Source: Nocardioides sp.
GTDB lineage: Bacteria > Actinomycetota > Actinomycetes > Propionibacteriales > Nocardioidaceae
Direction of reading: 5' to 3'
DNA: 7,475 nucleotides
NCBI GenBank assembly: GCA_021731205.1
Contig: JAKFXV010000090.1
Location: 1 to 7,475 of the forward strand
Below the pieces are notes generated by a model, which ran no database searches, was not told the origin of the DNA, and saw only the letters and a program-made list of their open reading frames with translations. The translations under genes and the position numbers were made by a program. This document shows, in pieces, positions 1-5,492 of the stretch; the first letter of the stretch is position 1; each line of letters opens with the position of its first letter.

Positions 1-9
1 GGGTGGTGA

Positions 10-43
10 TTGTGACGCCTCGCGTCGTGCTTGTGACGCCTCG
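10..43. repeat. Pair of 13-bp direct repeats, 21 bp apart
   Basis: The 13-mer TTGTGACGCCTCG occurs at 10-22 and again, identically, at 31-43, so the period is 21 bp, about two helical turns. It lies just beyond the stop codon of the DUF3151 gene, in DNA whose other neighbour is outside the window. It could be a tandem operator for that unseen gene, or a chance or slippage repeat. No hairpin is visible in it. Confidence 0.5.
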
Positions 44-48
44 GCGGT

Positions 49-471
49 TTAGGGGGCGGTGCCGAGGAGGGCGTCGTACGCCGCCTCACTGGAGTCGTAT
101 AGGAACTGTGAGCAGCGCTCCCACTCGTCAGCCTCTCCGATCGAGCGAGCCGTGAGAGCCAAGATCGCGAGGCAGCGCAGGAAGCCGCGGTTGGGCTCGT
201 GCGACCAGGGGACCGGGCCGTGCCCCTTCCAGCCATTGCGTCGCAGCAGGTCGAGACTCCGGTGGTAGCCGACCCGGGCGAAGGCGTACACCGTCATCTC
301 GTCGGCACCCTCGTCTCGAGCCGCCTGCGCGAGCGCGGCCCAGGCAAACGGCGAGCCCGGGCGGTTGCGCGCCACAAGCTCAGGCGCCACTCCTGCAGCG
401 AGCTCCGCGGCCGCCGGATCTTCGGGCAGCAGGGTGTCCGGTGGGCCCGCCATCAGGTCGATGAAGTTCAT
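49..471 (-). CDS. DUF3151 family protein
   Basis: This 140-residue protein matches the actinobacterial DUF3151 family over its whole length. The recognisable core runs from about residue 40 to 128: an AWAALA helix, VYAFARVGYHR at 61-71, the GW-G-G-VPWSH stretch at 80-91, PNRGFLR at 93-99 and a late IGE-x-E-xx-RC segment at 111-120. There is no signal peptide or membrane segment, so it is probably a cytosolic, mostly helical protein. Its biochemical function is unknown to me. It lies 101 bases downstream of the aldolase gene on the same strand, an association I recall from mycobacteria (Rv0360c near Rv0363c), so co-transcription is plausible. The ATG is backed by a good Shine-Dalgarno sequence; the stop is TAA. 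Confidence 0.9.
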   Translation of the reverse strand: MNFIDLMAGPPDTLLPEDPAAAELAAGVAPELVARNRPGSPFAWAALAQAARDEGADEMTVYAFARVGYHRSLDLLRRNGWKGHGPVPWSHEPNRGFLRCLAILALTARSIGEADEWERCSQFLYDSSEAAYDALLGTAP

Positions 472-476
472 GCCGC

Positions 477-492
477 CACCCTCTCACCCTCT
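477..492 (-). promoter_or_regulatory. Tandem ribosome binding site of the DUF3151 gene
   Basis: Read on the minus strand, the octamer AGAGGGTG is present twice in direct succession before the start codon. The nearer GAGGG lies 7 bases from the ATG at 471, which is good Shine-Dalgarno geometry and fixes the start. The second copy is a spare SD-like site 8 bases further upstream and may simply be a short tandem duplication. Confidence 0.6.
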
Positions 493-496
493 GCCG

Positions 497-566
497 GTCG
501 ACACCCGCCGACCCGTCAAGGACGCGTCGACACGCCGCGAATGTGGGCACATGAGTGACGGGTCAC
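497..566. repeat. Cluster of inverted repeats between aldolase and DUF3151 genes
   Basis: Several symmetric elements are packed into the 101-base gap. GACCCGTCA at 510-518 is perfectly complementary to TGACGGGTC at 556-564 (9-bp stem, 37-base loop). The right arm is itself part of a dyad, GTGAC-GG-GTCAC, at 555-566. ATGTGGGCACAT at 541-552 is a near-perfect dyad, GACGCGTC at 521-528 is a perfect palindrome, and GTCGACAC occurs at 497-504 and 526-533. No T-tract follows, so this is not a classic intrinsic terminator. It could attenuate read-through from the aldolase gene or bind a dimeric regulator. Confidence 0.4.
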
Positions 567-572
567 CGGGTG

Positions 573-1604
573 TTAGTGGAGGGAGGTGCCGGCGGAGCTG
601 AGGTTCTGGCAGGCTTCGACGACGCGAGCGGCCATGCCGGCTTCGGCGGCCTTGCCCCAGGCCCGCGGGTCGTAGGCCTTCTTGTTGCCGACCTCGCCGT
701 CCACCTTGAGTACGCCGTCGTAGTTGCTGAACATGTGCGCCGCGACCGGGCGGGTGAAGGCGTACTGCGTGTCGGTGTCGACGTTCATCTTCACCACCCC
801 ATAGCTCACCGCGTCGGCGATCTCAGAGGGCAGCGAGCCCGAGCCGCCGTGGAAGACGAGGTCGAAAGGCTTCGAGCCGGCGGGCAACCCGAGCGAGGTG
901 ACCACCGCTTCCTGCGCGGCCTTGAGGATCTCGGGGCGCAGCTTGACGTTGCCCGGCTTGTAGACGCCGTGCACGTTGCCGAAGGTCAACGCGGTCATGT
1001 AGCGGCCGTTCTCGCCGGTGCCGAGCGCCGCCACCGTGGCCAGTGCGTCCTCGGGTGTCGTGTAGAGCTTCTCGTCGATCGCCCCGACGACGCCGTCCTC
1101 CTCGCCACCGACCACGCCGACCTCGATCTCGAGCACGATCTGTGCCGCACGGCACTTGGCCAGCAGCTCCTGGGCGATCACGAGATTCTCATCCATCGGC
1201 ACCGCCGAGCCGTCCCACATGTGGGACTGGAACAGCGGCGCTTCGCCGCGCTTGACGCGCTCCGCCGAGAGGTCGATCAGCGGCCTGACGAAGCCGTCGA
1301 GCTTGTCCTTGGGGCAATGGTCGGTGTGCAGCGCCACGTGGATGGGGTAGCTCTTCGCGACCTCGGCGGCGTACGCCGCGAACGCGACCGAGCCGGTCAC
1401 CATGTTCTTCACCGTAGGCCCGGAGAAGTACTCCGCGCCGCCGGTGGACACCTGGATGATCCCGTCCGAACCAGCATCGGCGAAGCCCTGCAGCGCGGCG
1501 TTGAGAGTCTGGGATGACGACACGTTGATCGCCGGATATGCAAAGGATCCGGACTTCGCCGCATCCAGCATCTGGGCGTAGATCTCGGGGGTCGCGATAG
1601 GCAT
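573..1604 (-). CDS. fbaA: Class II fructose-bisphosphate aldolase
   Basis: This cytosolic glycolytic and gluconeogenic enzyme reversibly splits fructose 1,6-bisphosphate into dihydroxyacetone phosphate and glyceraldehyde 3-phosphate, using zinc. The 343-residue product closely resembles the 344-residue M. tuberculosis Fba (class IIA). It keeps the catalytic Asp95 and zinc ligand His96 in HTDHCPKDK, the GVVGGEEDG stretch at 163-171, zinc ligands His212 (GNVHGVYKPG) and His252 (FHGGSGS), and NVDTDTQ at 274-280, where the substrate phosphate is held. I chose the ATG at 1604 rather than the in-frame TTG at 1610: GAGGAG lies 9 bases before the ATG but only 3 before the TTG, and MPIATPE is the family's usual N-terminus. 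DUF3151 follows on the same strand. The gene is divergent from the secreted LamG protein. Confidence 0.98.
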   Translation of the reverse strand: MPIATPEIYAQMLDAAKSGSFAYPAINVSSSQTLNAALQGFADAGSDGIIQVSTGGAEYFSGPTVKNMVTGSVAFAAYAAEVAKSYPIHVALHTDHCPKDKLDGFVRPLIDLSAERVKRGEAPLFQSHMWDGSAVPMDENLVIAQELLAKCRAAQIVLEIEVGVVGGEEDGVVGAIDEKLYTTPEDALATVAALGTGENGRYMTALTFGNVHGVYKPGNVKLRPEILKAAQEAVVTSLGLPAGSKPFDLVFHGGSGSLPSEIADAVSYGVVKMNVDTDTQYAFTRPVAAHMFSNYDGVLKVDGEVGNKKAYDPRAWGKAAEAGMAARVVEACQNLSSAGTSLH

Positions 1605-1613
1605 GGTCAAGGT

Positions 1614-1619
1614 CTCCTC
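1614..1619 (-). promoter_or_regulatory. Ribosome binding site deciding the fbaA start
   Basis: On the minus strand GAGGAG lies 9 bases before ATG 1604 and only 3 bases before TTG 1610. The spacing favours the ATG and gives the N-terminus MPIATPE seen in actinobacterial homologues. Confidence 0.8.
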
Positions 1620-1646
1620 AAGAATTCACCGTTCCTAGCGCCAACC

Positions 1647-1677
1647 ACCCTAGTGCTTGTTAGGCTCGCTCTTTCAA
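1647..1677 (-). promoter_or_regulatory. Candidate fbaA promoter
   Basis: On the minus strand TTGAAA (1677-1672) and TAGGGT (1652-1647) resemble housekeeping -35 and -10 hexamers. The 19-base spacer is longer than the usual 17, which lowers confidence. Transcription would start near 1640, leaving a leader of roughly 36 bases that contains the GAGGAG site. Confidence 0.3.
1661..1666 (+). promoter_or_regulatory. Candidate -10 element of the secreted LamG protein gene
   Basis: TAGGCT fits the actinobacterial TANNNT -10 pattern. It would start transcription near 1673, giving a leader of about 28 bases with a Shine-Dalgarno site before GTG 1701. No convincing -35 is seen. It falls inside the spacer of the candidate fbaA promoter on the other strand, so the two promoters would overlap. 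It also argues against the longer reading frame from GTG 1653, because that start would lie upstream of the transcript. Confidence 0.3.
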
Positions 1678-1686
1678 CGTGGGGAC

Positions 1687-1692
1687 GAGGGA
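1687..1692 (+). promoter_or_regulatory. Ribosome binding site deciding the LamG protein start
   Basis: GAGGGA ends 8 bases before GTG 1701. The in-frame GTG at 1653 has no comparable site, and it would put 16 extra residues in front of an otherwise normal signal peptide. Confidence 0.65.
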
Positions 1693-1700
1693 CGAAAGCC

Positions 1701-3461
1701 GTGACGAATCTGTCCAGTTTCCGGCGTCTGCTGGGGGGCATCGCCGGGCTTGCAGTGATCACCGCGCTGCTCTCCGGAGTCGCCGCGGAAACGGCCGGCG
1801 CCGGTCCCGGTTATCAAGAGCCCACCAAGGGTGACTGCCGGACCCTGAGCCTCAAGCAGTTCCGCGCACGATCCAGTTCGAGCGCCCCCGTCGCGTGTAC
1901 GTCGACCCACACCGCGCAGACGATCTACGTCGGCAAATTACCCGGGCGGCTCTCGTGGAGGTCGCCTCGTGGGCGGGTCACCGACGCGATCGAGACCAGA
2001 TGCGCCAAGGCCTGGCGAAAGGCCGTCGGAGGCACGGCCAAGAAGCGTGCCCGCTCGGCGTTCGCCCTGGCGACCTTCGAGCCGACCAAGGCCCAAAAGC
2101 GCAAGGGCGCACGCTGGTTCCGCTGCGACGCAGGCCTGTTGCGGGGCACGTCGATGACCCCGCTGACCACCACCCGTGCACCCCTGCTGATGACCCCCAC
2201 GCCGTACGACCAGGCGCGTTGCATGACCTCGAGCGAGCGGATCACCACCTGCGACGCGGCGCATGCGTTCAAAGCGACCCACACGTTCAAGGTCAAGGGC
2301 AAGCGCTACCCCGGCAAGCCGCGGGTGAAGAGGCTCGCCAAGCAAGGGTGCAAGACCCGGGTCGCCACGGCGGCCTTCAGGTTCGAGTGGCCCAGTCGCG
2401 TCGAGTGGGCCGAGCGCAACCGGCTCGTCGTGTGCTTCTCCAGTGACGTGCTCGCGGTCGGCTCCGACACAACCAAACCGGTCGTCAAAGCGCTGACGAG
2501 CCCACCGTCCTTGCTGCCGACCACCAGCGACTTCGTGATCAACGGGAGCGCGACGGACAATGTGGCCGTCTCCACCTTGCTGGCGCGGGTGACCAACGAC
2601 GCAGGCAGGTTCCTGCAGGACAACCTGACGACGTTCTCGACCACTGCGAACGACCTGCCCATCACCGTCACCGGCCTGGGCACGCCCAATGCGTCGTACA
2701 ACCTCAACACCGGCAAGCGTGCGGCCGGCGCCTACACAGTGGTCGTCCAGGCGGCCGACGCCGCCGGCAACCTCGCGACCCGTCAGACGCCGGTCACTGT
2801 GACCAACCCGAGCAGCGGTGGTGGCGTCGTCTACCAGATGAACGAGGGCCCGGGTGCGACGACGATGATCGACACAGGCGGAAGCAACCTGCACGGGGCG
2901 ATCTCCCCCACGGCCGCCGCGCACGGGCTCACCAGCGGCGTCGGCTTCCAGGGCGCGACGGGCTACCTGTGGGCCTTCCGAAGCCCGACCGAGCCGCCCG
3001 CCGAGCCCGAGCGGGTGATCCAGGTGCCTGATAACAGCATCCTCGATGCGGGCTCGGACGTGTTCACGATCGAGATCCGCTACCGGACCAACAACAGCTT
3101 CGGCAACATCATGCAGAAGGGCCAAGCGACCTCTGCGGGCGGCCAATGGAAGATCCAGGCCCCCGGCGGTCGACCCTCATGCCTGTTCAAAGACGGCGCG
3201 GGCAATCGGTCCACGGTCCGCTCCAGCATCGACCTCAGCGACACCGGCCAATGGGCAACTCTGCGCTGCGTGCGCGACGCCAGTTACGTGACGATGTATA
3301 TCAACGGGGTCCGCAACGGTCGCAACTCCGCCAGCAACGTCGGCACCATCAACAACAACGCGCCGCTCACCATCGGTGGCAAGCGCAACTGTGACCAGAT
3401 CGAGGTCACCTGCGACTACTTCTCCGGGAGCATCGACTACGTCACGCTGACTCACAGCTGA
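1701..3461 (+). CDS. Secreted multidomain protein: two septum-formation-like modules, Ig-like segment, LamG-type lectin domain
   Basis: The 586-residue product begins with a signal peptide: a short Arg-containing start (FRR at 7-9), a hydrophobic core at about 11-28 and possible cleavage after VAA (29) or AGA (34). Two modules resemble the actinobacterial Septum_form family. Module 1 (about 44-147) has GDC, VAC-STHTA, a PT motif and RWFRCD, with Cys 46, 66, 101 and 142. Module 2 (about 170-249) has TTCDAAH, YPG and VVCF, with Cys 174, 184, 217 and 245. An Ig-like segment (about 256-369) contains TDNVAVS and AADAAGNLA, typical of cell-surface beta-sandwich repeats. The C-terminal part (about 376-586) looks like a LamG/concanavalin-type jelly roll, with FTIEIRYRT, MYINGV and LTIGG, plus four Cys (494, 523, 564, 571). 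No LPXTG-like signal, C-terminal membrane helix or hydrolase motif is seen. An exported glycan- or envelope-binding role is inferred. Domain names rest on pattern recognition, not a profile search. Confidence 0.85.
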   Translation: MTNLSSFRRLLGGIAGLAVITALLSGVAAETAGAGPGYQEPTKGDCRTLSLKQFRARSSSSAPVACTSTHTAQTIYVGKLPGRLSWRSPRGRVTDAIETRCAKAWRKAVGGTAKKRARSAFALATFEPTKAQKRKGARWFRCDAGLLRGTSMTPLTTTRAPLLMTPTPYDQARCMTSSERITTCDAAHAFKATHTFKVKGKRYPGKPRVKRLAKQGCKTRVATAAFRFEWPSRVEWAERNRLVVCFSSDVLAVGSDTTKPVVKALTSPPSLLPTTSDFVINGSATDNVAVSTLLARVTNDAGRFLQDNLTTFSTTANDLPITVTGLGTPNASYNLNTGKRAAGAYTVVVQAADAAGNLATRQTPVTVTNPSSGGGVVYQMNEGPGATTMIDTGGSNLHGAISPTAAAHGLTSGVGFQGATGYLWAFRSPTEPPAEPERVIQVPDNSILDAGSDVFTIEIRYRTNNSFGNIMQKGQATSAGGQWKIQAPGGRPSCLFKDGAGNRSTVRSSIDLSDTGQWATLRCVRDASYVTMYINGVRNGRNSASNVGTINNNAPLTIGGKRNCDQIEVTCDYFSGSIDYVTLTHS

Positions 3462-3511
3462 CCGGAATCCCGCGCACGAACGCTTCCCCCGGACCACCAC
3501 CGCACGCACCT

Positions 3512-3534
3512 TCGCGGTCCCGAAGCTGCCGCGA
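3512..3534. terminator. Weak hairpin between convergent genes, possible bidirectional terminator
   Basis: TCGCGG (3512-3517) pairs perfectly with CCGCGA (3529-3534) across an 11-base loop. An alternative 5-bp stem, CTTCG/CGAAG, uses 3510-3514 and 3521-3525. The site lies in the 88-base gap between the converging LamG protein and methyltransferase genes, where a shared terminator would be expected. No T-tract follows on either strand, so support comes mainly from position. Confidence 0.25.
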
Positions 3535-3549
3535 CGTTCGCAGTCCTAG

Positions 3550-4236
3550 CTAGCCTCGCCACGCATCCTCGGCCGACAGGTCGGCGTGCTCCCGGATCCA
3601 GGTGTGCATGGCGATCGCGGCGGCCGCTGAGGCGTTGATCGAGCGGGTCGAGCCGAACTGTGCGATCGAGAACGTCGCGTCGCACACGGCGCGTGCGGCC
3701 TCCGACAGCCCCGGGCCTTCCTGACCGAACAGGAAGCAGACCCGGCGCGGCATCGGCATCGTCTCGAGATGCGCAGAGCCCGGCAGGTTGTCGATGCCGA
3801 GCAACGGCACCCCCAGGCCGTGCAGGTGATCTGCGAGGTCCTGCGGGGTCGCGTGGTGGCGGATGTGCTGATAGCGGTCGGTGACCATCGCGCCCCGCCG
3901 ATTCCAGCGCCGGTTGCCCACGATGTGTACTTCGGCCGCCAAGAACGCGTTCGCCGTGCGGACCACGGTGCCGATGTTGAAGTCGTGCTGCCAGTTCTCG
4001 ATCGCGACGTGGAAGTCGTGCCGGCGGGTGTCGAGGTCGGCGACGATCGCATCCAGCGACCAATAGCGATAGCGGTCCACGACGTTGCGGCGGTCACCGT
4101 TGGCCAGCAACTCCGGGTCGTACTCCGACCCTGACGGCCACTGACTCGGCGCGCTGGGCCATGGTCCGACGCCTACCTCGTCCGGTCCGTGCGGCATCGG
4201 GTCGTACGGCGCGCGCTCGTCGCCGGGTCCGGGCAT
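3550..4236 (-). CDS. SpoU/TrmH-family RNA 2'-O-methyltransferase
   Basis: This 228-residue cytosolic protein belongs to the SPOUT (trefoil-knot) superfamily, whose SpoU/TrmH members transfer a methyl group from S-adenosylmethionine to a ribose 2'-OH in tRNA or rRNA. The three signature motifs are in order: N87-IGTVVRTANAF with the catalytic-type Arg93, FLFGQEGPGLS at 169-178 with Glu173, and IAQFGSTRSINASAAAAIAM at 191-210 forming the knot and cofactor loop. The first 50 or so residues are rich in Gly, Pro and Asp and look flexible. The RNA target cannot be read from sequence. M. tuberculosis Rv0380c is a comparable protein, also not far from a pyrE gene. I chose ATG 4236 over an upstream frame opening at 4293 because the upstream part runs through the divergent promoter into the dedA start. 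No Shine-Dalgarno site is present. The stop is TAG. Confidence 0.9.
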   Translation of the reverse strand: MPGPGDERAPYDPMPHGPDEVGVGPWPSAPSQWPSGSEYDPELLANGDRRNVVDRYRYWSLDAIVADLDTRRHDFHVAIENWQHDFNIGTVVRTANAFLAAEVHIVGNRRWNRRGAMVTDRYQHIRHHATPQDLADHLHGLGVPLLGIDNLPGSAHLETMPMPRRVCFLFGQEGPGLSEAARAVCDATFSIAQFGSTRSINASAAAAIAMHTWIREHADLSAEDAWRG

Positions 4237-4243
4237 GTGCGGA

Positions 4244-4249
4244 AGGTTA
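4244..4249 (-). promoter_or_regulatory. -10 element of a likely leaderless methyltransferase transcript
   Basis: On the minus strand TAACCT is followed by exactly 7 bases and then ATG 4236. This places the expected transcription start at the A of the start codon. The absence of any Shine-Dalgarno-like sequence between them supports a leaderless mRNA. No canonical -35 is seen. Confidence 0.6.
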
Positions 4250-4266
4250 GCGGTGTGTCTCGACCG

Positions 4267-4272
4267 TAGGGT
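4267..4272 (+). promoter_or_regulatory. -10 element of a likely leaderless dedA transcript
   Basis: TAGGGT is followed by 6 bases and then GTG 4279, directly followed by ATG 4282. Transcription would start at or very near one of these codons. Exactly 17 bases separate this hexamer from the opposing TAACCT of the methyltransferase gene, so each -10 sits where the other promoter's -35 would be. Confidence 0.55.
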
Positions 4273-4278
4273 TGGCGC

Positions 4279-4920
4279 GTGATGGAACTGCACCCGCTGC
4301 TGCTAGGGCTGGACTGGATGGATCCGAACTGGCTCCTGGAGCGGTTCGGCCAGCAGATGTTCTGGGTCAGCGTGGCCATCATCTTCATCGAGTGCGGTCT
4401 GCTGTTCCCGATCCTCCCCGGCGACTCGTTGCTGTTCGCGATCGGCCTCTTCATCAACCGGGCCGAAGCCGGCGCCCCCGGCATCGACGTCAACATCTGG
4501 GTGGCGATGCTCGTGCTGGTCGTCGCAGCCTTCGGTGGCAATGTCGCCGGCTACGAGATCGGGCGGCTGATCGGACCGGCCCTCTACCAACGGCGCGGCC
4601 GGGTGCTGAAGCCGGAGTACTTCGACAAGACCCAGGCCTTCTTCGACCGCTACGGCAACCGCGCCTTGGTGCTCGGCCGGTTCGTGCCGATCGTGCGGAC
4701 GTTCATCACCGTCGTTGCCGGCGTCAGCCGGATGGACCGGCGGCGGTTCTTCACCTGGTCACTCATCGGCGCGGTGCTATGGGTGCTCAGCATCACCCTG
4801 CTGGGGTACTTCCTCGGCGGCATCGAGTTCCTCCAGGACAACCTCGAGGCCGCGGTGCTCGTGATCGTGGGTTTCTCGGTGGTGCCCATGGCGTGGGAGT
4901 GGTGGCGGCACCGCCGATAA
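4279..4920 (+). CDS. DedA-family membrane protein (VTT domain)
   Basis: This 213-residue integral inner-membrane protein belongs to the DedA/SNARE-associated family. Characterised members move undecaprenyl phosphate or phospholipids across the membrane, often driven by the proton or sodium gradient. Hydrophobic stretches lie at about 28-60, 72-100, 130-148, 158-181 and 190-206. Hallmarks are visible: IECGLLFPILPGDS with Glu38 and Asp49, FFDRYG at 121-126, then GRFVPIVRTF with Arg134 and Arg140, followed by AGVSRM. These acidic and arginine residues correspond in spacing to those required in E. coli YqjA. Lipid substrate and direction are inferred only. Translation may begin at GTG 4279 or ATG 4282. 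M. tuberculosis Rv0364, beside its aldolase gene, is the likely counterpart. pyrE follows after 10 bases. Confidence 0.93.
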   Translation: MMELHPLLLGLDWMDPNWLLERFGQQMFWVSVAIIFIECGLLFPILPGDSLLFAIGLFINRAEAGAPGIDVNIWVAMLVLVVAAFGGNVAGYEIGRLIGPALYQRRGRVLKPEYFDKTQAFFDRYGNRALVLGRFVPIVRTFITVVAGVSRMDRRRFFTWSLIGAVLWVLSITLLGYFLGGIEFLQDNLEAAVLVIVGFSVVPMAWEWWRHRR

Positions 4921-4923
4921 CCT
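4918..4923 (+). promoter_or_regulatory. -10 element of a likely leaderless pyrE transcript, overlapping the dedA stop codon
   Basis: TAACCT begins with the TAA stop codon of the DedA gene and is followed by 7 bases and then ATG 4931. The arrangement is identical to that before the methyltransferase gene. No Shine-Dalgarno site lies between the two genes, so translation of pyrE from a dedA-pyrE message would need coupling, whereas a leaderless start would not. Confidence 0.55.
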
Positions 4924-4930
4924 GTCGCCC

Positions 4931-5470
4931 ATGAATCCCGATCAAGACTTGGCCCGCGACATCGACGCCTGCTGCCGGCTGACCGGGTCGTTCACCCTCC
5001 GCTCGGGGACCGTGGCGTCGGAGTACTTCGACAAGTACCTCTTCGAGGCCCAACCGGGCCTGCTCGCCCGCGTCGCCGACCAGATGGTCGGCTTGGTGCC
5101 GCACGACACCGAGCTGCTGGGCGGGCTCGACCTCGGAGGGGTGCCGATCGCGACCGTGCTGAGCGCCCGCACCGGGCTACCGGCTCTGTTCGTGCGCAAA
5201 CAACCCAAGGAGTACGGCACCTGCAAGCTCGCGGAAGGACCACCGGTCGCCGGTCGCCGAGTCACCCTGATCGAAGACGTGATCACCACCGGCGGGGCGG
5301 TGCGGGACGCGACCCGGGCCTTGCGGGCCGAGGGCGCGATCGTCGAGGTCGTCGTGTGCGCGATCGACCGCAGCCCGGCGGGCGAGAACCCCCTGGCCGA
5401 CGTCGGGCTGGAGGTTCGCCCGGTGCTGACGAAGGCCCAACTCGACGCAGCGAGGGCCGCGACCGGATAG
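4931..5470 (+). CDS. pyrE: Orotate phosphoribosyltransferase
   Basis: This cytosolic enzyme of de novo pyrimidine synthesis joins orotate to PRPP to give orotidine 5'-monophosphate and pyrophosphate. The 179-residue length is usual. Visible features are FTLRSG at 21-26, YFDKYLFEA with Lys35 at 32-40, GGLDLGGVPIA at 64-74, FVRKQPKEYGTCK at 87-99 forming the flexible catalytic loop with several Lys and Arg, and the PRPP-binding signature VTLIEDVITTGGAV at 111-124 with Glu115-Asp116. The loop reads K-EYG rather than the K-DHG of the E. coli enzyme, so it belongs to a different branch of the family; a related phosphoribosyltransferase with another base specificity is less likely. No other pyrimidine gene is in the window. 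It may be expressed both by read-through from dedA and from its own leaderless promoter. The stop is TAG. Confidence 0.93.
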   Translation: MNPDQDLARDIDACCRLTGSFTLRSGTVASEYFDKYLFEAQPGLLARVADQMVGLVPHDTELLGGLDLGGVPIATVLSARTGLPALFVRKQPKEYGTCKLAEGPPVAGRRVTLIEDVITTGGAVRDATRALRAEGAIVEVVVCAIDRSPAGENPLADVGLEVRPVLTKAQLDAARAATG

Positions 5471-5492
5471 CGCCCGACGAGCGAGCAACCGA

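Noticed and set aside
555..1517. Long plus-strand open frame (320 codons) opposite the aldolase gene
   Set aside because: It lies antisense to a certain gene, has an Arg/Val/Asp-rich composition typical of shadow frames in GC-rich DNA, and shows no recognisable domain.
1653..1700. Upstream in-frame GTG start adding 16 residues to the LamG protein
   Set aside because: It lacks a ribosome binding site, disrupts a normal signal peptide, and lies upstream of the candidate -10 element. GTG 1701 has GAGGGA at 8 bases.
1938..3146. Long minus-strand open frame (402 codons) opposite the secreted LamG gene
   Set aside because: Its composition is shadow-like (Arg, Gly, Val, Asp rich), and no family is recognisable. 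The plus-strand frame has a signal peptide, ordered domains and a Shine-Dalgarno site.
4237..4293. N-terminal extension of the methyltransferase to 4293
   Set aside because: It would run through the divergent promoter into the dedA start, and the 19 extra residues look unlike protein. ATG 4236 has a well-placed -10 element.
5471..5492. Possible terminator between pyrE and the sortase gene
   Set aside because: No inverted repeat is visible in these 22 bases.
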